Part shown: positions 1 to 6,229 of the stretch, one piece after another
Layout of the letters: every line of letters begins with the position of its first letter
Numbering within the stretch: position 1 is the stretch's first letter
Assembly: GCA_020058565.1 (NCBI GenBank)
Contig: JAGVDT010000081.1
Coordinates: 1 to 13,185 of the forward strand
Source: Minisyncoccota bacterium
Lineage (GTDB): Bacteria > Patescibacteriota > Minisyncoccia > Phycocordibacterales > UBA2100
DNA: 13,185 nucleotides
Reading direction: 5' to 3'
Position numbers and translations under genes: made by a program
The notes under the pieces: model-generated
What the model was told of the DNA's origin: nothing
The model's input: only the letters and a program-made list of their open reading frames with translations
Database searches by the model: none

Positions 1-1004
1 GCGGCCGCGGCGCTCGAAGCTCCGGACGATGCCGCCCCTGCGGCGCTCCCGGCCACACGCGCATTGAGAGCAAGTCCCCGTGCCGTGCAGAGACTGTCAA
101 AATATGTTGAAGGAATGATCAGCGACAAATAGCTGTTGGCCCACTGCCGCATACCGCACATGCTTTTAAAGACAGTGTTCGCAGTAATCCCCGGCGCTAC
201 AGTAAAACCAAACATCCCCGAAACCTGAGTGCCGCGCGAAGTATCGCGATTGCTAACCATCAAAGTGGCCACCGTCCCCTGCAAACGCAGGTCACCAGAG
301 ATTCCTTCAGCCGAGCCAAAAGGCGGACGCGGAGTGCTGTTAGCGGCGGTGCCACCAGGCACAACCGATCCGCTGCTCTGGGTGGAGCCGCCAAGGTCAA
401 TGGTGCCGTCGAGAAGCGAGCTGACCGAATTTGGATCGCTCGACGCGCCTGAATTTATGCCAGACCCTATGCCGTCGATTCCGCTTATCCCTCCCGTATT
501 AGAACTGTCGAAAATGCTTGAATAATCATAGGTCGGGAAGCTGGATGAAAAATCATACCCTCCAGGACAGCCACTAGTGCTGGTAGAAGTAGTGGCAGCA
601 CTTGTAGGGCCTCCAAAACCGCAGGGCATATCTGTCGACGGCGAAGGCGGCATCGGCGGAGGAGGCATCGGTATCATGGGTATTTGCGGCTGACCTGCTG
701 GAGAAGAAGCCTGGCATTTTTGCGTTGCGACACATTTCCCGGGAGTTATAAAACCACTCGTCTCATCAAAACAGTCGCAGCCAAACCTGTTTGATGGATC
801 CGGCCTGCATCCTTTTGGCCCCAAACTTTGTCCGCACGGACAGGGCGGATCTGCTTTTGGCAAACACATGAGATCAGCCATGATGCCAGCAGCTTCAAGC
901 CTCTGCGTCCCTACGGTGAATGCAGCCAAAAAACCAGTGAACAGCGCCAAGGCCACGATTACGCCGTACAAAAAACGAGTCGCGAACGTATCGCCTTCTC
1001 TCAT
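1..1004 (-). CDS. Membrane-anchored Cys-rich/Pro-rich surface protein, partial (C-terminus beyond left edge)
   Basis: Translating leftward from the ATG at 1004 gives 334 codons with no stop up to the window edge, so the gene is truncated by the window. Residues 11-30 form one hydrophobic helix, probably a signal anchor, placing the rest outside the membrane. Residues 47-97 hold eight cysteines (47, 55, 57, 66, 76, 78, 91, 97), suggesting a small disulfide-bonded module. Next come a proline/methionine stretch (about 104-122) and a Gly/Ser/Thr-rich linker, then a more globular segment (about 235-315) with two further cysteines, ending in Ala/Ser-rich sequence. It starts 23 bp after the HolA-like gene and may share its transcript. 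The overall build resembles secreted, wall- or pilus-associated proteins of CPR bacteria, but I do not recognise the family. The uninterrupted frame and protein-like composition make a real gene likely; the function is unknown. Confidence 0.75.
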   Translation of the reverse strand, partial: MREGDTFATRFLYGVIVALALFTGFLAAFTVGTQRLEAAGIMADLMCLPKADPPCPCGQSLGPKGCRPDPSNRFGCDCFDETSGFITPGKCVATQKCQASSPAGQPQIPMIPMPPPPMPPSPSTDMPCGFGGPTSAATTSTSTSGCPGGYDFSSSFPTYDYSSIFDSSNTGGISGIDGIGSGINSGASSDPNSVSSLLDGTIDLGGSTQSSGSVVPGGTAANSTPRPPFGSAEGISGDLRLQGTVATLMVSNRDTSRGTQVSGMFGFTVAPGITANTVFKSMCGMRQWANSYLSLIIPSTYFDSLCTARGLALNARVAGSAAGAASSGASSAAA

Positions 1005-1027
1005 ATAGATAACTTATGGTAGCACGC

Positions 1028-1681
1028 TCAAACTAATGATTTGGTCAAAACAAACCTCTCAAGTGCATATTCCAAATCCTCTCCCCTGCGCCGCGCTTCA
1101 TGAGGAAGAACCGCAAGGCTTGCGACGAGTTTTTCTGCACGAGTCTTGTCGTCGCCTCGCACGAGCATTTGCTTTGCTCCCCAAAACAAAAGCCCGTGTA
1201 CCGCCTCTGGCGCGCCCCCCTTTGCCAATTCTCGCATCAACCCTACCCAAAGCGCTTTTCGGTCGCCTTTTTGCAAAGCATTGGATAGTGCAAAGATGGA
1301 ATTGTCTTTTTCTTTTTTCGGCGCGTCATACTTTTCTGATTTTTCCGCGTATTTCTCTACCTGTTTGCGCGTAGCAGCATCAAGCGCCCCCTCTAGTACA
1401 TAGAAATGCTCGTCTGACTTCCCCATCATCGGAAGTGCATCCAAAAGTTTCGAGCGCATTTCTTCATTTGCCCCGCCCAGGACGCTATCGAAAACTACGA
1501 CGCGAGCTCCGCCAGCTGGCGGAGCAAACATCCCAGGACCTTGAAGCGCCGCCGACAAATCGGCGAGTGCATGTGCATCAGTGATTCTTAAAACATCGGC
1601 TTCTTTGGTCGCCTTTTCAAATGCTTTATTCAAAGCGATTCGCGCCTTGTCTCTGTCGGAACCGTGGAAGAAATACAGCAT
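1028..1681 (-). CDS. holA: DNA polymerase III delta subunit-like protein (short HolA)
   Basis: This is a 217-residue protein if started at the ATG at 1681. It begins MLYFFHGSD, the usual opening strand of HolA proteins; a longer frame upstream reads through a tandem repeat and is not protein-like. The delta subunit opens the sliding clamp within the clamp-loader complex. Matching features are the N-terminal FFHGSD strand, the FAPPAGGARVVVFDSVL strand (about residues 54-70, the 'slFg..rvVvl' region), and the C-terminal NSIFALSNALQKGDRKAL helix followed by a helical region typical of the delta collar domain. Bacterial HolA is normally about 330-350 residues, so this is a compact form with the middle domain shortened or missing. 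There is no Shine-Dalgarno; the copy of TATACG nearest the gene lies 8 nt before the ATG. Family assignment is by pattern only and fairly likely. Confidence 0.65.
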   Translation of the reverse strand: MLYFFHGSDRDKARIALNKAFEKATKEADVLRITDAHALADLSAALQGPGMFAPPAGGARVVVFDSVLGGANEEMRSKLLDALPMMGKSDEHFYVLEGALDAATRKQVEKYAEKSEKYDAPKKEKDNSIFALSNALQKGDRKALWVGLMRELAKGGAPEAVHGLLFWGAKQMLVRGDDKTRAEKLVASLAVLPHEARRRGEDLEYALERFVLTKSLV

Positions 1682-1687
1682 GGCTAC

Positions 1688-1713
1688 AGCGTATAGCGTA
1701 TAGCGTATAGCGT
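1688..1713. repeat. Heptanucleotide tandem repeat (AGCGTAT x3 plus AGCGT)
   Basis: Three exact copies of AGCGTAT (1688-1694, 1695-1701, 1702-1708) and a 5-bp partial copy (1709-1713) lie 7 bp upstream of the holA-like start, in the divergent gap. Read leftward each unit offers TATACG, and read rightward TATAGC, both -10-like. The block therefore sits where promoters for one or both flanking genes are expected. Confidence 0.9.
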
Positions 1714-1717
1714 CCAG

Positions 1718-1750
1718 ACAAAGGAAACATGAAGATTTCATGCCCTTTGT
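1718..1750 (+). promoter_or_regulatory. Two-part hairpin in the divergent intergenic region
   Basis: ACAAAGG (1718-1724) pairs with CCTTTGT (1744-1750). Inside it, CATGAA (1728-1733) pairs with TTCATG (1737-1742) around a 3-nt loop, with a 3x1 internal loop between the stems. No T-run follows, so it does not look like a terminator. It would lie in the 5' leader of the rightward small membrane protein gene, or be an operator. Its role is unknown. Confidence 0.5.
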
Positions 1751-1754
1751 GGTA

Positions 1755-1784
1755 GTCTCTCGCGAGATAGACCAGGAGAGAGAC
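1755..1784 (+). promoter_or_regulatory. Ribosome binding site inside a start-codon-proximal hairpin
   Basis: A strong Shine-Dalgarno AGGAG (1774-1778) lies 6 nt before the ATG at 1785 and decides that start. GTCTCTC (1755-1761) is exactly complementary to GAGAGAC (1778-1784), which reaches the start codon. A slipped register can pair CTCTC with GAGAG at 1776-1780. Pairing could mask the initiation region, so translational control is possible but unproven. Confidence 0.45.
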
Positions 1785-2018
1785 ATGTTCGCACTGCGTT
1801 TCTGCGGGGTATTGTGCCTACTGATAACAGCCGGGATTCTTTACCTGCTTGTCTGGGGCGACGAGTATACGCTTGCTTTTGTGTCGATCTTCATTAGCGA
1901 GCTCACGGGGATTAGTTCTGCTGCGGTCCCCATCATCCTGATCATCGTTGCGGGATTGTTTCTCGGAGCCAGCATATTGCTTTTATTTTGGCCTCAAGAA
2001 GCAAAAGAAGGAGACTGA
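1785..2018 (+). CDS. Small two-helix membrane protein, unknown function
   Basis: This is a 77-residue protein from the ATG at 1785, chosen over an earlier in-frame ATG at 1740 because AGGAG sits 6 nt upstream of it and the segment between 1740 and 1785 is not protein-like. Two hydrophobic stretches (about residues 4-24 and 47-69) predict two membrane helices joined by a short polar loop, with an acidic C-terminal tail (QEAKEGD). No family is recognised. It is divergent from the holA-like gene and convergent with polA, with a strong hairpin after its stop. The good ribosome binding site and clear membrane pattern support a real gene; small size and lack of family leave some doubt. Confidence 0.6.
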   Translation: MFALRFCGVLCLLITAGILYLLVWGDEYTLAFVSIFISELTGISSAAVPIILIIVAGLFLGASILLLFWPQEAKEGD

Positions 2019-2038
2019 GTCTACGTCAGACGACAACA

Positions 2039-2067
2039 ACACCCGTAGCAGGTACTGCTACGGGTGT
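2039..2067. terminator. 13-bp perfect hairpin between convergent genes
   Basis: ACACCCGTAGCAG (2039-2051) and CTGCTACGGGTGT (2055-2067) are perfect complements around a 3-nt loop. The hairpin lies between the convergent ends of the small membrane protein (2018) and polA (2077). Neither side carries a proper T-run, so it may be a bidirectional terminator of weak canonical form or an mRNA 3'-end stabiliser. Confidence 0.6.
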
Positions 2068-2076
2068 AAACATTAT

Positions 2077-4494
2077 TCAGATCCGACGCATGTCGCCCCA
2101 ATTTTTGCCGATCTTTGCCTCTGCGGTTATCGGAACTCCCGAAAGCCTCTCAACCGGAGCGACGTCTTCCATTACCTTGCGGATTTCGTGTGCAACGCTT
2201 TCAGCCATCCCTTCTTCTATTTCATAGACCAGCTCATCGTGTACCTGCATCACGAGCCGCACTTTTGCTTGCCCTGAGGGCTTCGAAGGGTCGCGCCAGC
2301 CCTTTTTCTCGATCATTTTGTCTGCCTCTACCATCGCGAGCTTAATGATGTCGGACTGCGTCCCCTGTATCGGCGCGTTCATTGCCATGCGCTCCGCCTG
2401 CGCGCGCATCTGCATCAGGGGCGATTTAAATCCTGGGAAATATCGGCGGCGGCCATAGAGCGTTTCGGTATAGCCAGTGCGCGCGGCATTGGCCTTTACG
2501 TTTTCGATCCACGAATGCAGATCGGCAAAGTTGGCAAAATAGTCCGAGAGGAATTTTGAAGCCTCTTCGCGGGAAACCCCGACGCCCAGGTTGAGGCGCA
2601 GGGCATTGACCCCCATACCATAGAGGATGCCGAAGTTAATGACCTTTGCTCGGCGGCGCATTTCTTTGTCTACGTGCTCTGGCGGCACGTTGAATACCTG
2701 CGCTGCGACAGCAGCATGCACATCGCCTCCGTCTTGGAAAACCTTGACCAGGTTTTTGTCGCCAGAAAGTCCCGCGGCAACGCGGAGCTCTATCTGCGAA
2801 TAGTCGATAGACGCAAGCATGTTTCCCTTCTCCGCGATAAAGCCGTTACGAATGCGGCGACCGTACTCTGTCTTGATCGGAATATTTTGTACCCCGGGAT
2901 TTTCCGATGCCATCCGGCCCGTAGCGGAACCCGCCTGGAGAAAAGTCGCATGAAGCCTGCCGTCCTCAGCGACAAGAGCCGGCATTTTTTCCACGTAGGT
3001 GCCTAAGAGCTTCGAGAGTTCTCGATACGAGAGGACATCTTCGACGATCGGATGCTCTTCAATGAGTTTAAGTAATTCTTCCTCTCGCGTAGTACGAGCT
3101 CCGGTTGCGGTTTTTTTCTGTTTGTCGGAAATTTTCAATTCGTCGTAGAGTACGACCCCCAGCTGCTTCGGAGAACTGATATTAAATTCATGCCCAGCAT
3201 GCTTGTAGATCCGGTTAGCAATCTTTTCGAGCTCAGCGTTGTATTCCTTGGCAAGCTTGTGCAAATACGGCACATCGAGTGCTATACCGTCTCGTTTCAT
3301 ACGATGCACTATCGGTATCAAAGGCCGCTCTATTTTTTCGTACACCTCTTCGAGCTTCCCGGTTTCTCGCAGATCTTTAAATATTTTTTCCCGTGCTACG
3401 CCAAAATCCCGCGTGTCGCCATAGGCAAGCACATCTTCGAGCGTAGGGTTGGTATAGTCGCTGCGCAAAAGCCAGAGGGCTATAGAAGTTTCCTCAAGCG
3501 CCTCAGGCGAAGGTGGCGGCGCCTCAAATTCAAGAGGGCGCGTAACACTTGCCCCATGATCAGGAAAATCCTCCTTGTCGCGAATGAAAGAGTTTATACG
3601 AGTCTTGAGGGATTTGAATTCGAGCTCATCGCAAAGCGCCGCAGCGGTCGCCGCGTGATCTACCAAATGCCAGTGAGTTTTTGGCAAAGCGAACGTAATA
3701 GGCGCATCGCTAGAGATGGTTGCCAGCTGTTTGGAGAAAAAAGCGTCAGACTTGCCGCCTTTCAAGAGCTCGACCATGCGTGGCTTTACTTTTTTCTCAA
3801 AAGTCTTGGCATTTTTTTCGAGCGCTTCGTATATGTCTTCAATCGAGCCAAATTGCACGATGAGATCTGTCGCTGTTTTCTCACCTATCCCTTTTATCCC
3901 CGGGATGTTGTCCGAAGGGTCGCCGCGGAGCGCCTTGTAGTCGGTCACATGCTCCGGGCCGAAGCCGTAGCGCTCGCGTACGCGATCTTCGTCGTACATA
4001 ATGGTGTCGTTGATGCCTTTTCTGAGTGTATACACACGCACGTGCGCATCTTGTACAAGCTGTAAGGTATCCATGTCTCCCGAAGCGATTATTATGTCGA
4101 CGTCGCTTCGTGGCGATATCTGCTTAACGATTGTCCCGAGCATATCGTCGGCTTCGTAGCCAGGAAGCGCGTACATCGGGATCCCGAGCGCTTCAAAAAC
4201 TTTCGGCGCGTATTCAAGCTGTGTGACTAGGTCTGGCTCAATTTGCACGCGCGTGGCTTTGTAGTGTTCGTACACATCATGTCTGTGGGTTTTCCCCGGC
4301 AAATCACGCGTCGCCACTACATAGTCAGGTTTTAACTCTTCGATAATCCTCAGGAGCATGGACATGAGCCCGTACAGAGCGCCGGTGGGCATGCCTTTAC
4401 TGGTGGCAAAATCCGGCGGAAGCGCGTGGTATGCACGGTGGATGATGGCATGAGTGTCCAAGAGCACGAGGCGGGAAGAATTATTCTTGGCCAT
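2077..4494 (-). CDS. polA: DNA polymerase I, 5' nuclease plus polymerase, no proofreading
   Basis: This 805-residue enzyme fills gaps and removes RNA primers in replication and repair. The N-terminal 5' nuclease (about 1-300) keeps its metal ligands: D13, E114/D116/D117, D140/D142 and D192/D195, with the helix-hairpin-helix GIKGIGEKTA. The middle (about 300-375) is only a vestige of the 3'-5' exonuclease fold and lacks its catalytic acidic residues. The polymerase domain (about 380-805) has motif A (D564 in DYSQIELR), motif B (K617, F621, Y625 in the O-helix) and motif C (H752-D753-E754). The length resembles Taq polymerase (832) more than E. coli PolI (928). Phe at 621 matches the dideoxy-discriminating position of most PolI enzymes. 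The start lies inside tsaE with a 14-bp overlap, so the two are almost certainly translationally coupled in one operon. Confidence 0.97.
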   Translation of the reverse strand: MAKNNSSRLVLLDTHAIIHRAYHALPPDFATSKGMPTGALYGLMSMLLRIIEELKPDYVVATRDLPGKTHRHDVYEHYKATRVQIEPDLVTQLEYAPKVFEALGIPMYALPGYEADDMLGTIVKQISPRSDVDIIIASGDMDTLQLVQDAHVRVYTLRKGINDTIMYDEDRVRERYGFGPEHVTDYKALRGDPSDNIPGIKGIGEKTATDLIVQFGSIEDIYEALEKNAKTFEKKVKPRMVELLKGGKSDAFFSKQLATISSDAPITFALPKTHWHLVDHAATAAALCDELEFKSLKTRINSFIRDKEDFPDHGASVTRPLEFEAPPPSPEALEETSIALWLLRSDYTNPTLEDVLAYGDTRDFGVAREKIFKDLRETGKLEEVYEKIERPLIPIVHRMKRDGIALDVPYLHKLAKEYNAELEKIANRIYKHAGHEFNISSPKQLGVVLYDELKISDKQKKTATGARTTREEELLKLIEEHPIVEDVLSYRELSKLLGTYVEKMPALVAEDGRLHATFLQAGSATGRMASENPGVQNIPIKTEYGRRIRNGFIAEKGNMLASIDYSQIELRVAAGLSGDKNLVKVFQDGGDVHAAVAAQVFNVPPEHVDKEMRRRAKVINFGILYGMGVNALRLNLGVGVSREEASKFLSDYFANFADLHSWIENVKANAARTGYTETLYGRRRYFPGFKSPLMQMRAQAERMAMNAPIQGTQSDIIKLAMVEADKMIEKKGWRDPSKPSGQAKVRLVMQVHDELVYEIEEGMAESVAHEIRKVMEDVAPVERLSGVPITAEAKIGKNWGDMRRI

Positions 4495-4924
4495 GATAGT
4501 TAATTAAACGCTCGTTATCGTGACCACTCAATGAGACTCGGATAGCGTCAGTAGGTATAGCATCAGTCACATTTTCTGGCCACTCTATTAATATGAGATT
4601 GCCTTTGTCGCCTACTAATTCCTTCCAGCCCAAAACCTCTAGCTCATGCGCACCTTTGAGGCGGTAGGCGTCTATGTGCACCAAGCGAACAAACGGCCCC
4701 TGCGAGCAGGCGTATATTTTTTCTATGACAAACGTCGGGCTGTTTACTTGATCTTCCACACCAAACTCTTGGGCCAAACGCTGGGTAAACGTAGTCTTCC
4801 CCGCCCCCAGATCGCCAGAGAGCGCCACTACCGTTGCCCCATCTGCTCGTGGTATAAGATCCCGCGCAAACCGCGCCGCCTCAGCATTGAACTCAATTAA
4901 TGAATGTGTTGTTATTTTTTCCAC
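4481..4924 (-). CDS. tsaE: tRNA t6A biosynthesis ATPase TsaE
   Basis: TsaE is the P-loop ATPase that works with TsaB and TsaD to make threonylcarbamoyladenosine at position 37 of ANN-decoding tRNAs, in the cytoplasm. From the GTG at 4924 the protein has 147 residues, the usual size. Visible are the Walker A GDLGAGKT (37-44), the family signature NSPTFVIEKIY (61-71), a HIDAYRL segment and LIEWPE near the C-terminus. An in-frame ATG at 4969 exists, but the extra 15 residues are not family-like, and TGGTACAAT at 4939-4931 leaves exactly 6 nt before the GTG, pointing to a leaderless message. It overlaps polA by 14 bp. A tsaE-polA pairing has no obvious pathway logic and is probably an expression unit. 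Confidence 0.95.
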   Translation of the reverse strand: MEKITTHSLIEFNAEAARFARDLIPRADGATVVALSGDLGAGKTTFTQRLAQEFGVEDQVNSPTFVIEKIYACSQGPFVRLVHIDAYRLKGAHELEVLGWKELVGDKGNLILIEWPENVTDAIPTDAIRVSLSGHDNERLINYHGQE

Positions 4925-4930
4925 GATGCG

Positions 4931-4939
4931 ATTGTACCA
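4931..4939 (-). promoter_or_regulatory. Extended -10 promoter of tsaE-polA
   Basis: Read leftward this is TGGTACAAT: a TGn extension followed by TACAAT, 6 nt before the GTG of tsaE. There is no convincing -35, as extended -10 promoters allow. Transcription would start at or next to the start codon. The same 9-mer precedes pilB and ruvB. Confidence 0.55.
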
Positions 4940-4969
4940 TCGGCCAGAGAAAATGCCGTAAATTCTCAC

Positions 4970-4997
4970 TTGCGCAGGGCGGGCACCACACTACACT
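4970..4997 (+). promoter_or_regulatory. Possible promoter of the nucleotidyltransferase-like gene
   Basis: TTGCGC (4970-4975), a 16-bp spacer and TACACT (4992-4997) form a weak sigma-70-like promoter. A leader of roughly 30 nt would follow, containing AAGGA (5023-5027) about 6 nt before the ATG at 5034. Confidence 0.3.
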
Positions 4998-5033
4998 CAA
5001 AGCAGGTTGGTTCGTCGACAAAAAGGACACCCA

Positions 5034-5603
5034 ATGAAAGCCAATACCGCACTTTTTACTGGCAGGTTCCAACCGCCAAGTCTCGCACACGTGGCCACGG
5101 TCAAGACAATACTGTCTGACTGGCCAAGTCTAGTGATCGGTGTTTCAAGCCCCGATAACAGCACTGATTATGACCCACGATGGCAACCATTCCTAGATGC
5201 ATCGCGAGGTAAATTCACTGACAAAAGCGCGATGTTTACTCCGCATGAAGTAAAAGAGATGTGGGATGCCTGGATTTCTGCGGCCGGGCTCGAGAATAGA
5301 GTTCGATGTGAACTTATACCTCGACCACACCTGAGGGCATTCACGCGTAAATATCCATCATGCAATTTCGACATGGTGTATCCAGCGGCACACAAAGACG
5401 ACTCTGAAGGCGATAAGCAAAGACACCTTTTGTTTCCCGTGTTGCTTGAACGAGAAATTTTTCTAGTTGAACCATCATTTCGACAACACAATTCCGAAAC
5501 TAGGCTACTCATCCGTGAAGGTAAAACAACGTGGAAACAGAACATGCCAGACGGCGCGTATGATGTGTTCATACGCCTAAACGGGCCTCAAAGAATGACC
5601 TAG
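5034..5603 (+). CDS. Nucleotidyltransferase-like protein (NMNAT/cytidylyltransferase superfamily), altered HxGH motif
   Basis: This 189-residue protein starts at the ATG at 5034, supported by AAGGA 6 nt upstream. The N-terminus ALFTGRFQPPSLAHVATVK matches the opening of the HxGH nucleotidyltransferases (NadM, RibL-like), where GRFQPFHxGH is usual. The C-terminal HNSETRLLIREG (152-163) fits the second signature (ISxTxxR-like), followed by the usual W and P positions. Such enzymes transfer AMP or CMP from NTP to a phosphate, for example NMN to NAD. Here the HxGH tetrad reads S16-L-A-H19, losing the first histidine and the glycine, so substrate or activity may differ. It is a single-gene unit with its own ribosome binding site and a strong terminator. 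Family is likely; substrate is unknown. Confidence 0.75.
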   Translation: MKANTALFTGRFQPPSLAHVATVKTILSDWPSLVIGVSSPDNSTDYDPRWQPFLDASRGKFTDKSAMFTPHEVKEMWDAWISAAGLENRVRCELIPRPHLRAFTRKYPSCNFDMVYPAAHKDDSEGDKQRHLLFPVLLEREIFLVEPSFRQHNSETRLLIREGKTTWKQNMPDGAYDVFIRLNGPQRMT

Positions 5604-5606
5604 CTG

Positions 5607-5638
5607 AAGGAGCCTCTCTAGCGCGAGCGGCTCCTTTT
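5607..5638 (+). terminator. Rho-independent terminator
   Basis: AAGGAGCC (5607-5614) pairs with GGCTCCTT (5629-5636), with an inner CTC/GAG pairing (5616-5618 with 5625-5627). The T-rich tail TTTTCTT follows at once. It starts 4 nt after the stop codon of the nucleotidyltransferase-like gene and separates it from the convergent Nudix gene. Confidence 0.88.
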
Positions 5639-5648
5639 CTTATGCCTC

Positions 5649-6125
5649 TTAGTAGGAATTTCCAAATCTACCGCTCTCGAAATCTCCCAGAGCCCTCTCT
5701 AGATGAGGTCGGAAAAGTTTTGGTCGGTCTTTAAGGTCAAAATAGACCAATTCTAGAGTTTCATGCCCATCCGCTTTCAGTTTCCCGCCTATAATCTTGC
5801 ACTCGAACACTTGGGTGACCATCTGACACGCATCAGAGTTCGGGTAATACACAAGCTCTGGCGTCGCATAGACTCCCACAAACCTCCCGATCTCTACATC
5901 TAAACCAGTCTCTTCTTTTACCTCTCTTCGGACCGTCTCCTGTGACCTCTCGCCAAGCTCCATAATGCCGCCGGGCAAGCTCCAGGAATTACTCGACTCT
6001 CCCTCACCCCTTCTTTGTAAAAGAATCTTGCCCGAATTATCAACAATGATGGCTGAGGCAGCATTAAGGAAAACAGGCTCATGCCCTACATGTTCACGCA
6101 ACCAGCGAGCATAGTTTGCATTCAT
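5649..6125 (-). CDS. Nudix hydrolase
   Basis: This 158-residue protein carries a complete Nudix box, GX5EX7REVXEETGL, at residues 53-75 (G53, E59, R67-E68, E71-E72, G74), preceded by the usual LPGG. Nudix enzymes cleave nucleoside diphosphates linked to another group, such as oxidised dNTPs, ADP-ribose or dinucleotides, using Mg2+ bound by the box glutamates. The N-terminal AASAIIVDNSGKILLQRRGEG is the standard first strand pair. Nothing visible fixes the substrate. The start at 6125 sits 6 nt after TATGAT, which has TTGCCG 16 bp further upstream, so the mRNA may be leaderless. It is convergent with the nucleotidyltransferase-like gene. Family is near certain. Confidence 0.93.
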   Translation of the reverse strand: MNANYARWLREHVGHEPVFLNAASAIIVDNSGKILLQRRGEGESSNSWSLPGGIMELGERSQETVRREVKEETGLDVEIGRFVGVYATPELVYYPNSDACQMVTQVFECKIIGGKLKADGHETLELVYFDLKDRPKLFRPHLERALGDFESGRFGNSY

Positions 6126-6131
6126 GAGCCC

Positions 6132-6159
6132 ATCATAGCTGCTCTGAAATGAACGGCAA
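6132..6159 (-). promoter_or_regulatory. Sigma-70-like promoter of the Nudix gene
   Basis: Read leftward: TTGCCG (6159-6154), a 16-bp spacer, TATGAT (6137-6132), then 6 nt to the ATG at 6125. Both boxes match consensus at four or five of six positions. The spacing puts the transcript start at or beside the start codon. Confidence 0.5.
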
Positions 6160-6179
6160 CAAACAAAATATCGCGTATG

Positions 6180-6207
6180 TTGCTACTTTACAGAAAACGT
6201 ACACAAT
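6180..6207 (+). promoter_or_regulatory. Possible promoter of the kinase-like gene
   Basis: TTGCTA (6180-6185), a 16-bp spacer and CACAAT (6202-6207) give a leader of about 15-20 nt before the ATG at 6230. No Shine-Dalgarno is visible in that leader. Support is weak. Confidence 0.3.
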
Positions 6208-6229
6208 GGCCGCCTAAGCCTACCTGCGT

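Noticed and set aside
1681..1786. Longer start of the holA-like gene at 1786
   Set aside because: The extra 35 residues are encoded by the heptad repeat and hairpins and are not HolA-like; MLYFFHGSD is the natural N-terminus.
3190..4065. Long 291-codon open frame on the plus strand inside polA
   Set aside because: It is fully antisense to polA, whose motifs are complete, and its translation shows no family features. It is a by-product of polA codon use.
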